Assembly: GCA_030867875.1 (NCBI GenBank) | Contig: JAOWCC010000936.1 | Span: forward strand, 17,864,095 to 17,928,094 | DNA: 64,000 bases | Direction: 5' to 3' | Source: Actinernus sp. WN-2022 | Lineage: Eukaryota; Cnidaria; Anthozoa; Actiniaria; Actinernidae | Shown: positions 38,798 to 51,489 of the stretch, piece after piece | Numbering within the stretch: the first letter of the stretch is position 1 | Layout of the letters: each line of letters begins with the position of its first letter | Notes under the pieces: generated by a model | Seen by the model: only the letters and a program-made list of their open reading frames with translations | Database searches by the model: none | What the model was told of the DNA's origin: nothing | Position numbers and translations under genes: made by a program

Positions 38798-41153
38798 GTA
38801 AGTGTTCAGATCACCTTAATCAGGTGAACCAGTTGAATTCTAAAGGAAGTTTACCAAAATATTGTCATCACTGCATGTTCTAGTATTTTTTGTTGAATAA
38901 TATACTTGTTAAGACACCATGTGCTGTCCTAACAGTTTCATGCCGTTTGTTTAATTTAAGAAAAACAAAAACGAACGGGAAGCATTCAGCACAGGCTAAC
39001 TGAACAAAACCGTTATAATATTTATTTTGGCAACCAATAAAGTGCTTGACAGGAATTCGTTATTCAGGTTAAGCCGATGGAGATTCATGATGCAATTTAA
39101 GCCTAGTTCACAGCTAAATCGACTTGTTAGGTTATTTCCTAGTTGAGAACCAAGTATTTTTATAGTTCACTCCGAGTCTGTTCAGAGGAGTCTATCCCAT
39201 TTAAAATGTCAGTTAAAGAAATTTGTTACCACAAACCGGTATGATTATTGAAAAGAGCGACTATTTAGTATAGACATGAAAGGTTTGAATAAAAAAAAAA
39301 CGCAACGAGTCGTTTGTGGTATTCAACACTAGGTTAGGTACCTAGAAGTCATGGTAATTCTCGTTTCCGCTAAAAGAATGATTAAAATCGAAATATTTTC
39401 AACATAACATTTACAAAACTAATATAACTTTTAACATCGGGTAGAATCGCATTGTTTTAGGCAACATCGACTCGCGACCGCTAATGAGAAGAGAGATATG
39501 AATAATTGCTGGTTTTCACTCAATCCCCAGAGATTCAAATGACAAAGGGCATGGCGGCCATGTTGGTGCTCCAACAAAAGAAGCTAACAAGGAATCTATT
39601 GTTTGATGGCGGCTATGACGTCACCTGCAAACCAGCAATTATGATACGCCTTATTAGATATTCAGCAAGCTCTTGTGATTGGCTGCTAGGGAATCCTTTT
39701 GGGAATACCTCATTCCCATACTGGCTCTTGGGCCTGTCAACCACTGTCATCTATCTCGTCATGGGACTAACTGAAATCCCAAAGCTCGTAAGAGATTTCA
39801 ATAGACCAAAGAAGTTTGCAAACCTATTTCGTTTGCGTTCCACGTTTGACTTATGTCAAAATTAAAATGGAGTATCATGTCTGCATTTAGAGCTTATTCG
39901 AAAAGCGTAAGTCAAATCCAGGAAGCTTTATTTTAGGGCCATAGTTGTGAAACTAGTTAAATGAAAGTGAACCTCAGCATTGTTCGCACGAGTTATCCGA
40001 ACGAAAGATTTCAAAATCCATACAAGCTTGTTTTAAACTCTTAAAACAAGCTGCATCGGCGCCGCAAGCGAAATATTTTGAACTCTAGAGAGAAGCCACA
40101 CGCCACCACCACGCGAGCAAAGACTCTTGAAAGAACGCCACCGCGCGCTGTGTGCTGCTTTGCCTCCCTTGTAGTCGACATCAAGTCGAAAGGATTCGTA
40201 AGATCCCGTGTTTACACAATACAATACAATACAATAATACGATACTTTATTTAACCACGTGTCACCTAGGAGCTTATACAACTCGTTTAAACGTGAACGT
40301 GAACAAAAGATAGGCAAATAAAAATACGTACAAACTTATAATTTTAAAAAGTTTAGATACCTTTGATGTTTAAGAGTATTAAAACGTCTTACAATATTAC
40401 GAAGTCTTGAAATATTACAATATTAAAAATGTATATTAAACTATGCATTTATACTCATTATAATAAAATTATATTAGAAATTTCCAGGTAATTATTTATG
40501 ACGATAACATATGTGATCGTAAAGCGCTTTTAAAATATATAATTTCTTTGCATTCCCTTATTTTAGTAGGCACGAGTATGGACCAGTATGTTGTACACAG
40601 AGTCGCAATTACAACATATTAATTATCAATTGGCCGATGAGCGTATACTTTGCTCTTTTATTGTTTTTGCGTTCGTCGCGGTAGGCGCGAAGCTGAAGTT
40701 TTTACCACAAGTAAATCTCTTGGAAGTGGGCAATCCCAAAATAAAAATAGAAATGGTTTGCCTGCCTCTTTTATTTCTTTGACAAGTCTTTCACGGGCGA
40801 GCCTTTATCTGATGGGTTTTAGATCCATGTATTTGCATGTTAATTGGGTTACAATTCCCAGCGGAGGCTTATTAGCCGGGTTTTGCCTCTCTATTGTGCC
40901 CAGTAGAGAGGAGGCGGAGTTGCAGCAGTTCAAACGAGCGGCCGCGCATCGTTTGGAACCCAAATATGGCGAGCGTAGTTCAGTCAATAACATGGCCTCT
41001 AGAAAAGTTCACTGCGATATGAAACATTATCAACGGAACACTGCCAAATTATAGAATCGATCCAGATTTTGACGAGAAAATCAAGCTGAAATCACAGGAA
41101 TAGCTTTTTCTCATACAAATAATTCTTGAAAACACGAACTTTCGTTGTCGAAT
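38798..41153. other. Receptor intron 1, first part
   Basis: No gene supported. A 119-codon plus-strand frame at 39506-39865 lies in repeat-like sequence with a CATGGCGGCCATGTTGG motif. A related motif (GGCGGTCATGTTGGAGGAGC) recurs at 56250, so the open frame is probably chance. A (CAATA)n/TTTATTTAAC tail at about 40217-40256 marks the 3' end of a minus-strand LINE relic. Confidence 0.45.
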
Positions 41154-42850
41154 TAGCCTGCTTGCAGGCGGTGGATGGTATTTTTTTCGCGCAGCAAACG
41201 GATCATCGAAGCGGCCGCCATATTGGCCGAGCGTGACTGAGACTTGGGATCGAATGAGAAATGGAGGGGGGGAGGGGGAGGGGGAGGGGGAGAAGCAGAA
41301 AGGAAAGCTAAAGACCGCATTATTAATTGACCAATAGGAGTCGACGTGTGACAGCCTGCCAATTTTGATTTGGTTTATGAAGCGTATTCAAAACAAACTC
41401 GCTCGCTGTCAAATGCAATGCAAAATGTTGGTAAAATTGTCAATTGGTTCTCAGATACGGAAATTTTAATAAAACCAGCTATTTTTGTTCAAAGTTCTCC
41501 ATGGAAAGGACTGCGACAGTACCACTTTAGAATATATATGTAGACAGTTCGGTTTTAGCTTGTTGCGTTCGCCCCATCAGTCTCTCAAAGAGTTTGCAAA
41601 TCCTCCGATTACATACCAACATTACAAGTTGTAGATAGAGAGCTGTCCAGCACCGCAGCAGCAGTTTGGCAAACCAGAAGAGGTGCGATACAAGCGGCTG
41701 CTTCCTTCCTTAAAATAATTTAGCCCGCATAAAAAAAGGTTCAGAGGACAAAAAATCGAAAAAATCTTTAAATTTCAAAGAAAACTCCGATTGAGACGAG
41801 ACAGTTTTCTCAGAACTCGATATTGAAGAACTTGTGGACAAACAAACTACGAGTGCAAAATACACAGGTAAACGTTGTGACGAGAGAGTAGAAACGAGAA
41901 GCTCTTTCTCTGAGAAGTCGAAGTCCATCTTAGTGAATGTTTGCCGCCGAAAGAAATGGACGACCGTTGCATAAATGTATTGAGGCGGATTTCTGATTAT
42001 TTCCTAGTTCAACGGCAATTTGGCCGACAATAATACATTTCAGTGGCGAATTAAATCACGGTTCGTTGTCGAGTTCTTTACCGTAAATGTCATACTCTTT
42101 CCAAAGCCTGTCGAAAGCACAGCCATCCCTAGGATATCTTTACCTAGAAGCCTAGGCTCTGTATAGCTTCCACTTGCTCCGTTTTCAAAGTACGGCTTTA
42201 CCCATCCGCGGAGACTGAAAGAAGCCAGCAGCTGTGTTATCTCTAGAAAACCTCTGGAATCAGGATAAAGGCGAAAGTGAACTTTGAAAGTGGAGCAGGA
42301 GTAAGCTATATACAGAGTCTACTTCAAAGTAAAGATCTTCTGGCGCTTTGGAAAGAGTATGATATTTACGGTTTACGAACTTGCGAAAAGAGAACTCGAC
42401 AACAAACCTCTCGCAGTTCGCCGCTCTTTCTCCGTTGCTGTTCTCTCTAGAAAACCTCTGGAACCAGGGTACTTCACCTTAGTCTTCAAAAAAGACAAAG
42501 CTTTTTGTATTACTCGCCATATTTTATCAACACAACACTTTATATTCTAGTTACGTCGCTTCGCAGGCTACACTTATTCCTTTCAGACTTGCCGTGATAA
42601 GCTTTGATTGACACCGTTTCAGCCAATCATATATCCCGTCCGCTGGTGGACGGGATCTAACTTTTGTACTCAGAAACCAGGGGTTTTCGTGCAGGCGGTC
42701 TTTAGCTTTCCTTTTTGCTTCTCCCCCTCATTCGATCATTCGATTTGTCATTCGATCCCAAGTCTCAATCACGCTTGGCCAATATGGCGGCCGCTTCGAT
42801 GATCCGTTTGCTGCAAGAAAAAACACCATCCACCGCCTGCAAGCAGGCTA
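41154..42850. mobile_element. 1.7 kb Mutator-like element with long inverted repeats
   Basis: Both ends start TAGCCTGCTTGCAGGCGGTG and stay inversely similar for about 100 bases, then again around GAAGCAGAAAGGAAAGC, giving about 170-180 bases in total with scattered mismatches. It is flanked by a perfect 9-bp duplication TTGTCGAAT (41145-41153 and 42851-42859). Long inverted repeats plus 9-bp target duplications are the hallmark of the MULE/Mutator superfamily. No transposase remains, so it is non-autonomous. It lies in intron 1 of the receptor gene. Confidence 0.9.
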
Positions 42851-42859
42851 TTGTCGAAT

Positions 42860-45072
42860 CGATATGATTTGCTTTCCTCGCAAAGTTCAATTATTGCGCG
42901 CATTTATAATGTCGCCTTCAAAATGCGGTATGTAGCATATGTATAAAGCCACTGAATTTGACGAAATTTGAGGATTCACTGACACTACTACTTCAGCTTT
43001 TGGGGCCGTTTTCGTTGTTACGATTGACTAACTCGCTTTCGAATTTGCCGCTGGCAGCTAATTAAGGTGGTATGATAAGTCCCGGATGTGTCGCGTCATT
43101 CTGCCCGATGATTATTACATTAATATCATGCTAAGGCTTAACAGCGGGCAGCACAGTAGAAGAACTTTAAAAGAAGTCTGTATAAGCACTTTCGTTCCTT
43201 CCAAGTTAAATTTAATTAGCTGGCTACTTTTCAAAATATTCAGTCTTAATTATATATTTAGTCTTAGGGTGTTATTAGCTATGCTAAATCAGATAATCCC
43301 TGATTAGCATGAAGAAGAACATTTCAATAAACACGAGCACATGACGACGATTGGCAGCTTTTCATCAGCTACACACTATCTCATTTCAAGCGATCCAGGG
43401 CCCAGGATAGCGCTAAATCTGTAATTATATTCTGTATAGTTTAACCTCGGGTTAGCGATTTAACCCTGGGAGTAGCGCTTACCCAGTGTCTTCGAGCAAC
43501 CTGGTCTACTGTCAGTATCATGCACACGACTGTTTGATGCTGGCAATTTAGTTGACGCATGTGTAGTTATACCGTGCGAGCAGAGCCTTCAGCACTTCCA
43601 AGACTTGAATAATTCAAGCGAAGCTAATTTATTCGCGCACATTCAGCTCCATAACAACGAGGCTGCTCCGAAGTCTTAGCTGATCTGATGGATTTTGTGG
43701 CAATTACAAACTGACGGTTTCTGAGATCTCCCGTGGAGCTTCCTGGAATAAAAATTCAAAGAAAACCCGATGCCGACATTTTCGACAAAAAAGTGTTGTT
43801 ATGCTCTTATCACACTGAAACGAGCATACAATATTTAATAGCTAAACTGCATTAAACACGGGCTTCTCGTTTATTGATGCACCTCCTTCGACGATAAAGA
43901 AAGGCCATGATGCAAGCTAAACATTTAGACTTCTAGAAACTGAAAGCAAAACCGTCAAGTTTGTTTTTGACGTATGTAACCATCTTTTGCTCACAACAGT
44001 CTAATTTACTTTGACGCTGAAAAAGGTGATCACTAATTCCAGCGTTAGCAGCAGCCGAGGCAACAATGTATTACTTTAAGCAAAGTTTAATAAATAATAG
44101 GTTGTATCACATGCGACCTGCATGCGACTAATACAGATTCAGTCAATCTTCGTAAGTTACAATAGTCGTGACTACAATATTGCTGAATTGGACAGTGGTT
44201 TCTAGATTTGTTAAAAAAATTGATAATCTAAGTTTATGTACGTTGCCCGATACGAAAAACCAGAATAACACCACCTTGCTGTGGGAAAAAATTCTGGAAA
44301 CGTACTCCTCCACCGAATGCAATCGTACGAGGCTCCAAGGGCTAAATCCAAAAAGCTAATTACTACTGTAGCGTCCTTATTTAAGATCAGTTGTATTGAA
44401 GTTATGGCGGTGCACTCTATGGGTCTTTGTTCTCTTATATAATCACGCGGGATATGTTGGGCCGAACAAAGAAAAACTTGAAAATCACGAGCCGTTTTAC
44501 TGCGTTCTTCCAGAATATCCTGAGTGTTTATATAAGAGAACAAAGACATGTAAAGCGTGTTATATTGCTTTTATAAAATAACGAACAGGAAAAACACGAG
44601 AGATAAATCTTACGCAAGCACGATCAGAAGATCAATTCTCCTAACAGTAACAGTCGTCAGAAAGTTTACATATAATTCGGTATCGGCGTCTCAAAATCGC
44701 GATTAGTTTATATAAACGAAGGCATGCTCTGTGTGCATTAGCCTGGCATGGGCCATGGCTCTATTTTGTAAAATTCCCAGAAAAGAATAACTCGGAATTC
44801 AAGACATTTATTGCCGGAAATTAAGCCATAAGGCATTCGAGGAGTAGAGGACTTGAACTGGGTGTTTTTGTCGCTGAATGTACGTACACGAGGACCATGA
44901 TTCCCGTTCCTGTTGGATTTTGAACGGAAGGTACTAAAATGAGTTGAATTAACATTTATTTTCGCCAAAGTCAATGGAAAGATCTAGCTGTTGGGACTTT
45001 CCTTCCAATGTGGTTTTGTTCTGTGAAAAATCATGAAGTTTTGATTTGGTTGCCCAACTTCACAACTGTCCC
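42860..45072. other. Receptor intron 1, middle part
   Basis: No supported gene or clear repeat. The short frames lack domain features. Confidence 0.4.
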
Positions 45073-45373
45073 CACAGGCAGCCCAGGCTACAGGTTTGTG
45101 GCAGTCAGCCTTTATATTACATTGGTTATTACATACTACATTCGTAGTAATTTAGAAATCCTTTTGAATGTACGAATAAACATACCTATTTGCTTCCTCG
45201 CTGTTTCTTGTGTTATTTCTTCATTTGGGGGCGTTTTAGGATATTTTACTCTCTCTCTCTCTCTCAAGCAAATAGGTATGTTTATTCGTACATTCAAAAT
45301 GTTTCTAAATTACTAAGAAACCAATGTAATATAAAGACTGACTGCCACAAACCTGCAGACTGGGCTGCCTGTG
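45073..45373. mobile_element. 301-bp MITE with ~110-base inverted repeats
   Basis: CACAGGCAGCCCAGGCTACAG at the left is inverted at the right (..CTGCAGACTGGGCTGCCTGTG). The similarity continues through GAATGTACGAATAAACATAC to a short CT-rich centre. No coding capacity. Possible 8-base flanking duplication (ACTGTCCC / CTGTCGC-type) is imperfect. Confidence 0.8.
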
Positions 45374-47518
45374 CTGTCGCACGTGAGTTTTCAAAATTCA
45401 TGTAGTTGTTCGTAAAATGGCTACAAATGGCAAGGAGAAAGCTAAAAACCTTATCTGAATTATCTAAGACCAAGCAGGGTGAATGATAACAATTGGCCTT
45501 ATAGGAGGCTTATTATTTCGTGACTTCGTCGCCGATAAAATGTCGGATTTGAACATTAAGCGTACTTTTAGTTTCGAAAGACTCAAAATAATGTTGCTTT
45601 TCTCTCTCTATTAGTCTAGTCTCTAGCTCGATTCATCATTTTATTTGTCTATCAGGAGGTTGTTTAATTATGTGTTTTAGTTTTACCGTACAAAATAAAT
45701 TAAAAGAGAAGTGGTTTTGACTTTTGTTTCTTGAATCCGCGAATATAAAAATACCTCGGCCGGGATAGTTAGCTAATTTCATAATTTCATGTCGGTTGGT
45801 TGTATTTTTGTTAAATATATAGCGCGGTGGGAGACATTCATGTACTGTTTATTCCCTCGTAATCCTCGCACGTGGCTCACTTTTCTGCAGGACGTAGCTT
45901 CTTTCCAGCACTAAAATCTTCGGCCAGCTCATCAGACTCTGTATTCTGCAAGAACTGTCCAGCCAGCAAAGCTTCCAAATTCTGGGTTAGGTATCAAGGT
46001 AGAGAAACGCCTTCGAGTGATTCTTACATATTAATCACTCCTCTTTATACACCCTCTTTCCGTAACGCTATAATATATATATATGTAGGAACTTTCAATT
46101 GGCTTTGATTAAAGCTCCGCATTGTTTTGGAAAATATGGTTATGTGGAGAGATTTTTTCTTCATCTCGGGAATCAAACGACAGGGTGAATGTTTTAATCC
46201 GAATTGTTTTGGAGTCTCTTTTGGTAAGCTTAGTAGTCGCCATATTAGAAAGTTAAGCGCCGGGAGCAGAGCAATGACATAAAAATATGCCTAAAACAAT
46301 AGAGCTAATACGGAATACAATAGCTGCATGTGAAAATGACAGAGGTAGCGCACTCATTATGTTGTTTTCTGTACTCTGGTACATTGTAAGAATCACACTT
46401 GTCACACTTTAGCCGTTTTCGCGGTTTAAAACAATTAATTCGGATTAAAGCTGTCTACCATAATACACGACAGGCACAATGGCAATGCTCTTGAAAAAAA
46501 AATAAAACACTATCTACTGTCAGAACAACATATTAAGTAAAAAAAAAAAAAAAAAAACATTCTAGATAAATAACTTATTGTAAATATTTAAATTGTCCAG
46601 TAGTCTCAAATATCATGATAATCTTTAGCTATTCTTGTTTTACTATAAACCTTCATTCCTTATTGTCCTTTTTCTCTGTTTGTAAAATACTTTCAAAGGC
46701 TGGGGGCTAACTCGAAAACCTCACGGTTCACTTAGCTCCCAGGCTCAAACTTCTCAAACTCAAAATATTGCCTAACAATTTTATCTACCTTTATATGTTT
46801 GTCCACTTCTGTATATTTTTAGTATTTCCCATTTGAGTAAATAAAGATTGTATTGTATTGTATTGTATTGAAATATTTCTCTGGTTCAGAAAATAATCGA
46901 AACCCCGAGAAATAGTGTTTATTGTCATCGTAATGAATGCAAGTCTTATTGCCTTCAATAAGTAAGCGTCCACTATCTTTACGGACTTTAGATTTGGTTG
47001 ACAAGATCTATAATTACTGTAGGAGACATTTACTATGATGGCGCATATAGTAACGAGATCTATCGGAAGTGCCATTAATTCACTTTTTGTACTGAGCGGC
47101 GATTCCTTGATGGGTTACTTTCCTATGATTTGAGCCGTCATCATAGCCTGGTCAGCCGTTATCAATGCTACTATTTAAGTTGACATGCGTGAACTAAGTT
47201 TCCCGATCAAGACCTCGTGCGACGTCTCTATCGGGGGACGCGTTTTGATCGTGGCTCCAGATGCGAGACGGCTGTATTCGCAGGATACTAAGTTAGAGGT
47301 TTGTATCTAGTTAGCATGATAATCAAAAGCTATCCATATTCACAGAAAGAGGGTTTGTATAAGCACTCGAATAGCACTCGAGTAGGCCAATTGGTGAATT
47401 GTGCTGTTGGGCTTGCTGACACTGTTTACATTTTTTTACCTACATCTACTAGATAAGTTGCGTATTAATTCTCACGGACGATCTGGAAACGAGTCCTCGT
47501 TGAATACGCAACTTGCCT
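45374..47518. other. Receptor intron 1, with a LINE 3' tail
   Basis: No gene. AGTAAATAAAGATTGTATTG followed by (TATTG)n at 46833-46870 is a LINE-type 3' end on the plus strand. An A run is at about 46538-46556. Confidence 0.5.
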
Positions 47519-47527
47519 ATGCGAAGG

Positions 47528-47730
47528 TAGCCTGCTTGCAGGCTCTGGTTTTATTTTTACCTGGTTTTGGATTTAGGGTTTCTGTGGTGGGAGAGAGGAG
47601 GGGGAAGGTGGAGCAAGAGAGTGGAGAGCCTTTGAAATTCGCCCATGGGGCCGAATTCCAAAAACACCGGGTCTTGCGGCAGGCTCTCCCTTCTCTTTCC
47701 CCCCTCAAACTAGAGCCTGCAAGTAGGCTA
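47528..47730. mobile_element. 203-bp MITE related to the Mutator-like element
   Basis: Ends TAGCCTGCTTGCAGGCTCTG and its inverse (CTAGAGCCTGCAAGTAGGCTA). The terminal 16 bases match those of the 41154-42850 element. Flanks are ATGCGAAGG and ATTCGAAGG, a 9-bp duplication with one mismatch. It is probably mobilised by the same transposase family. Confidence 0.85.
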
Positions 47731-47848
47731 ATTCGAAGGCGAAGGCAGATCCTCCATGTTGAATTAAATATATTTCCCGTGAAAATACTGCTGTGCATGC
47801 GCATATTATGTCTGTGACCGCTGACAGTAAAGAAAGCGAGCAACAGTT

Positions 47849-47969
47849 TGTCGCATCGGTTTCAGTGCGGGACAGTAACGGAAAATCGTTCCCACAATGC
47901 ACCCGATATGTTGATATGTTGAAAAGTTGGACACCTCATAATTTTTGCAATTTGCTGTATATATATATA
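47849..47969 (+). repeat. ~120-bp direct repeat, left copy
   Basis: TTGTCGCATCGGTTTCAGTGCGGGACAG...CACCTCATAATTTTTGCAATTTGCTGTATATA is repeated at 50299-50418 with about 90% identity. Between the copies lies a 2.3 kb nest of palindromic elements. Confidence 0.85.
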
Positions 47970-47977
47970 TATATATA

Positions 47978-48135
47978 TACAGTCGATGCCAAAAAGGTTG
48001 TCCAGCAGAATATAATATAATACTATAATATCCATTGTTTTGGGCTATTGTCTAGGCCAAAACAATAGGCCAAAACAATGGATATTAAAGTATTATATTA
48101 TGTTCTGCTGGACAACCTTTTTGGCATCGACTGTA
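47978..48135. mobile_element. 158-bp palindromic MITE
   Basis: The left arm starts ACAGTCGATGCCAAAAAGG; the right arm is its inverse ending CCTTTTTGGCATCGACTGT. Arms are about 66-70 bases, nearly identical, with TA-rich flanks (TATATA). Confidence 0.85.
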
Positions 48136-48141
48136 TATATA

Positions 48142-48278
48142 TAAATTGAATAGAAAAATGTGAACGAGAGCAACTCAGGACTGTTATTAAAAATTTACTA
48201 AAACGTTTCGGCATTCGGCCTTCATCAGTTAAAAAGGTTAAAGGTTGCTCTCGTTCACATTTTTCTATTCAATTTTTA
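48142..48278. mobile_element. 137-bp element with 33-bp inverted ends
   Basis: AAATTGAATAGAAAAATGTG...CGAGAGCAAC at the left and its inverse at the right; the centre has AAACGTTTCGGCATTCGGCC. It follows the previous palindrome directly. Confidence 0.7.
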
Positions 48279-48389
48279 TAACAATTACTGTGGACAAGAT
48301 CTTGGAATCAATTTTATTGATCCTCTTGGCTGGACTAGCTGTTGGCCTGAAGACATTTGGACATTATATACATACTATATATATATATA

Positions 48390-49211
48390 TATACACCCGA
48401 TCAAAAAAAAGATGACACTCCAGAATATATATATCCCCATATGTGTCTTTGTTGTTACCTGGGAAAGCAATACCATAGGGATCGGTACGAGTACAATGCG
48501 CAAACAATCGCTTCGTTTAGTGCCTAAATACCTCACAATCTTTCTTAGCGCCAGATGGTTTGAAGTTTACAAACATTTGAAATAAAGGAAAGTTAAAGTT
48601 TTTATAGCGCAGCATTTTTTCACATTGTTTGATATTCTCTTGGGGCTTTAAACAAATTTAATGAAGTACCAGTTCGCTTAGAAAAACTTTGCCTTAAATT
48701 ACATTCTACCATTTTGAGATTTTCAACTTATATCTCATGCAGGATTTATTTAACCGATTTTGCTACAATAAAAAGAAACTTCTCGGGAAAGTAAGGGCAA
48801 TTCGAACAACACTTGTTTGATTTTGAAATATTATTTTGAAAGCCAAAATTATCTTTTATATTGTATCGATTCGGCCCCAACTAGACACATAGCCAGGGAC
48901 CTAAACATTTCGCATTATTTCTTATAGGTGTTTAAATCCCAAAAGAAAACCAAACAATGAAAATAGATGCTGCACTATAAACATGCACTTACTAAACTTT
49001 CCTTTGTTTCTAACGTTTGAACGGTTGTTGATTTCAAGTCCCACTGGCGCTAAGAAAAATTGGTAGGCATTTAGACACTAAACAAAGCGATTGTTTGCGC
49101 ATTGTACTCGTACCGATCCCTATGGTATTGCTTTCTCAGGAAAAACAAACACACACATGGGGATATATATATATAATCTGGAGTGTCATCTTTTTTTTGA
49201 TCGGGTGTATA
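48390..49211. mobile_element. 822-bp element with ~160-210-base inverted repeats
   Basis: The left end TATACACCCGATCAAAAAAA and the inverted right end TTTTTTTGATCGGGTGTATA. Long arms share CCATAGGGATCGGTACGAGT and the GCGCAAACAATCGCTT-type core. TATATA flanks. No transposase. Confidence 0.85.
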
Positions 49212-49297
49212 TATATATATGCATTCGTTAACTAAGAAATATGTGTAGTATATAAAAATATATACGGCAAGGAAAAATAGATATACGGCTAAGTAGG

Positions 49298-50295
49298 CTA
49301 CGTATACGTACTGTTAATGTCCATCTAAGAGTTTTGGATGTAGTAACTAAACGAAATTTTCCAAGTACTAAACAGCTTTAAAATGTCGTATTTATTTTTA
49401 AAAGCATCATCTCAGCAATAATCAGCAATAATCTCCGCAGTTATGAGCGCGTAGATTATTGTCGCGGTTCGTGACTAGCGCACTAGCTGTTTGTAACGTC
49501 TAGCCCAGCTAGCAGAGTACTAGATGAAGTAAATAAAAATATATTTTTCTATTATTAGCCTCATTCATTAGTCTAAGGTGCAGACAATTTCAAGCCCTTC
49601 TTACGAAAAGCCTTCCAACCTTCACCAACAATATCGGGCCTTGTTCAACAAACAATAACATACAAAGGAGATACTGAAATGTAAATTCAAGGTACGCACG
49701 AATTTCTAGACTTAGGAAGCAATTATTTCTAAATCATTTTGTTTTAATCCAATGGCAATATTTGTCCAAAAATAGTAGTAAGCAATGCGAAAAATGAAAT
49801 CATTTGTGAATTTTAAAAATCATGATTCATTGGAAGGTTTGATATTTGATCGTTATAACATGCTTGGTAATTATCATATTTTTGCTAATATGCTAATGTT
49901 TTCGTTTGCAGTGTCGACGTTTTCAAAACTAATAAAACCTTAGGGAACAAACTTTTACTTCAGAAATAACCTTTGAACCTTCTTGGATGATAAAGTAGGA
50001 AAGCACGGCTTTATTTACATGTATTTCCGTCTAGTACTCTCAGCTTTAGCCAGCGCGCTAGTCACGAACCGCGACAATAATAATAAATATCTCATCTACG
50101 CGCTCATAACTGCAGAGGTGATTATTGCCGGATGATGCTTTTAAAAATAAATACGACAATTAAAACTTGAGAAATTGCAAAGAACCGTGGACGAAAATCC
50201 TGCTGGTTGCTACGTTGGATCTAAGTCAGATAATTTCGTTTAGTTATACTACCTCCAAAACGCTTAGATGGACATTGACAGTACGTATACGTAGC
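49298..50295. mobile_element. ~1 kb element with discontinuous inverted repeats
   Basis: Ends GCTACGTATACGTACTGT / inverse at 50278-50295. Further inverse matches occur at about 49380-49500 and 50040-50165 (e.g. GTCGCGGTTCGTGACTAGCG). No coding. It is the fourth palindromic element of the nest. Confidence 0.75.
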
Positions 50296-50298
50296 CAT

Positions 50299-50418
50299 TG
50301 TCGCGTCGGTCTCTGTGCGGGACAGTAACGGGAAATCGTTCCCACAATGCACCCGATATATTGATATGTTTATATGTTGGACACCTCATAATTTTTGCAA
50401 TTCGCTGTATATATATAT
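50299..50418 (+). repeat. ~120-bp direct repeat, right copy
   Basis: Partner of 47849-47969, in the same orientation. Confidence 0.85.
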
Positions 50419-51115
50419 TACTTTTGAAGGCTCTTGAGCATTTGCTTCTTCGTAGTTCTAGATATCAGACTGAACAACGAGAAATCCGAGAAATCTGTCG
50501 AAAACACTTTCTTTTCAGTCATGCAGCATGGAACTTGCGCTCGCCTGGACAATCCATTTAGACTGTTAAAAGAAGCAGAATAAGTCTTGCTTTACACCCA
50601 TTTTCTGTGCTTTTGGCGTCCATGTTGTGTGTGCTCGCTCGCCTCTTGAAACCGAGAGTAAGCATTCGCTGACGGCATAATTATTTGGCCGCTTTTTTTT
50701 AATTTTTAATTTTACCTTAAAGAAGCTTCACAAACATTAATAACAGCCATTCGCGAATCTCCCAATCTTAGTCATCGGATCAGTAAGATTTGTTTCAAGC
50801 ATGTCCAGTTTTAACTTCCAGGTTCAAAATTTTCAAAGGAGTACACTGAAATAAATTGATCGTAACTCCGTAGTAATGAGTAAAATTTAAGAAAATCTCA
50901 ATAGTTCCATTGGTGTTCCTTTTAAATCATTTCCGTATTTACATTAAGTCATATCCAATGAGTATCATTTAATCTATTTTATAAATCTTTAATAGATGAT
51001 TATGAAGTAAACAGGCCGTAGTGGGAGCCTAGTTTTATAGACTGAACACCCGCCGACTGCTATTAAGAGTCCCGCTAAGATTCTCCTCAATCTTTCGTTA
51101 ACATGTTAATTGCAG

Positions 51116-51276
51116 TTGTCAATTGTGGCTCGTCAAAAGTGAAAAACGAAGCAAGGAACAAGGTGCGCGCTGGTATCCTAGAAAAGTATGACCGTGTTGT
51201 TGGACCTGTTAAATATGGAGGTCAATCAGCTCTTCGTGTCACGTTCTCCCTCAAAATAACCAAGCTTGTTAAAGTG
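51116..51276 (+). CDS. nAChR-like subunit, exon 2
   Basis: AG acceptor at 51114-51115, donor GTAAGT at 51277. Joined phase-correctly to exon 1. It encodes the N-terminal helix and first strand of the ligand-binding domain: ILEKYDRVVGPVKYGGQSAL then RVTFSLKITKLVKV, the usual 'L...Y...VRPV......V.F.L.L.....V' pattern. Ends in phase 0. Confidence 0.85.
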
Positions 51277-51489
51277 GTAAGTGTGACTTGTAAAAAAAAT
51301 GTATTTTAAGAAGGAAAGCATCCTAGCCTCAAATTATGACTGCCGAGACTTGAAAATTAAATAATTCGGAGCTTTTATAGAAATTAAAAATATCAAATTC
51401 GATTCAGATTGTCGATTTTCCTGTGAAAATGACAGTGTTTGGACAACTCTCCTGCATGTCTCGCTAGTTGACACGTTTTCCGAGTGCCC

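Noticed and set aside
39506..39865. 119-codon plus-strand frame in receptor intron 1
   Set aside because: Repeat-like sequence with a motif resembling one near 56250, no domain, and not compatible with the receptor reading frame.
40033..40317. 94-codon minus-strand frame ending in a pentanucleotide repeat
   Set aside because: Lies over a LINE-type 3' tail; no domain.
45073..45373. Possible 8-bp target duplication around the MITE
   Set aside because: The flanks match at only some positions, so the superfamily cannot be assigned from it.
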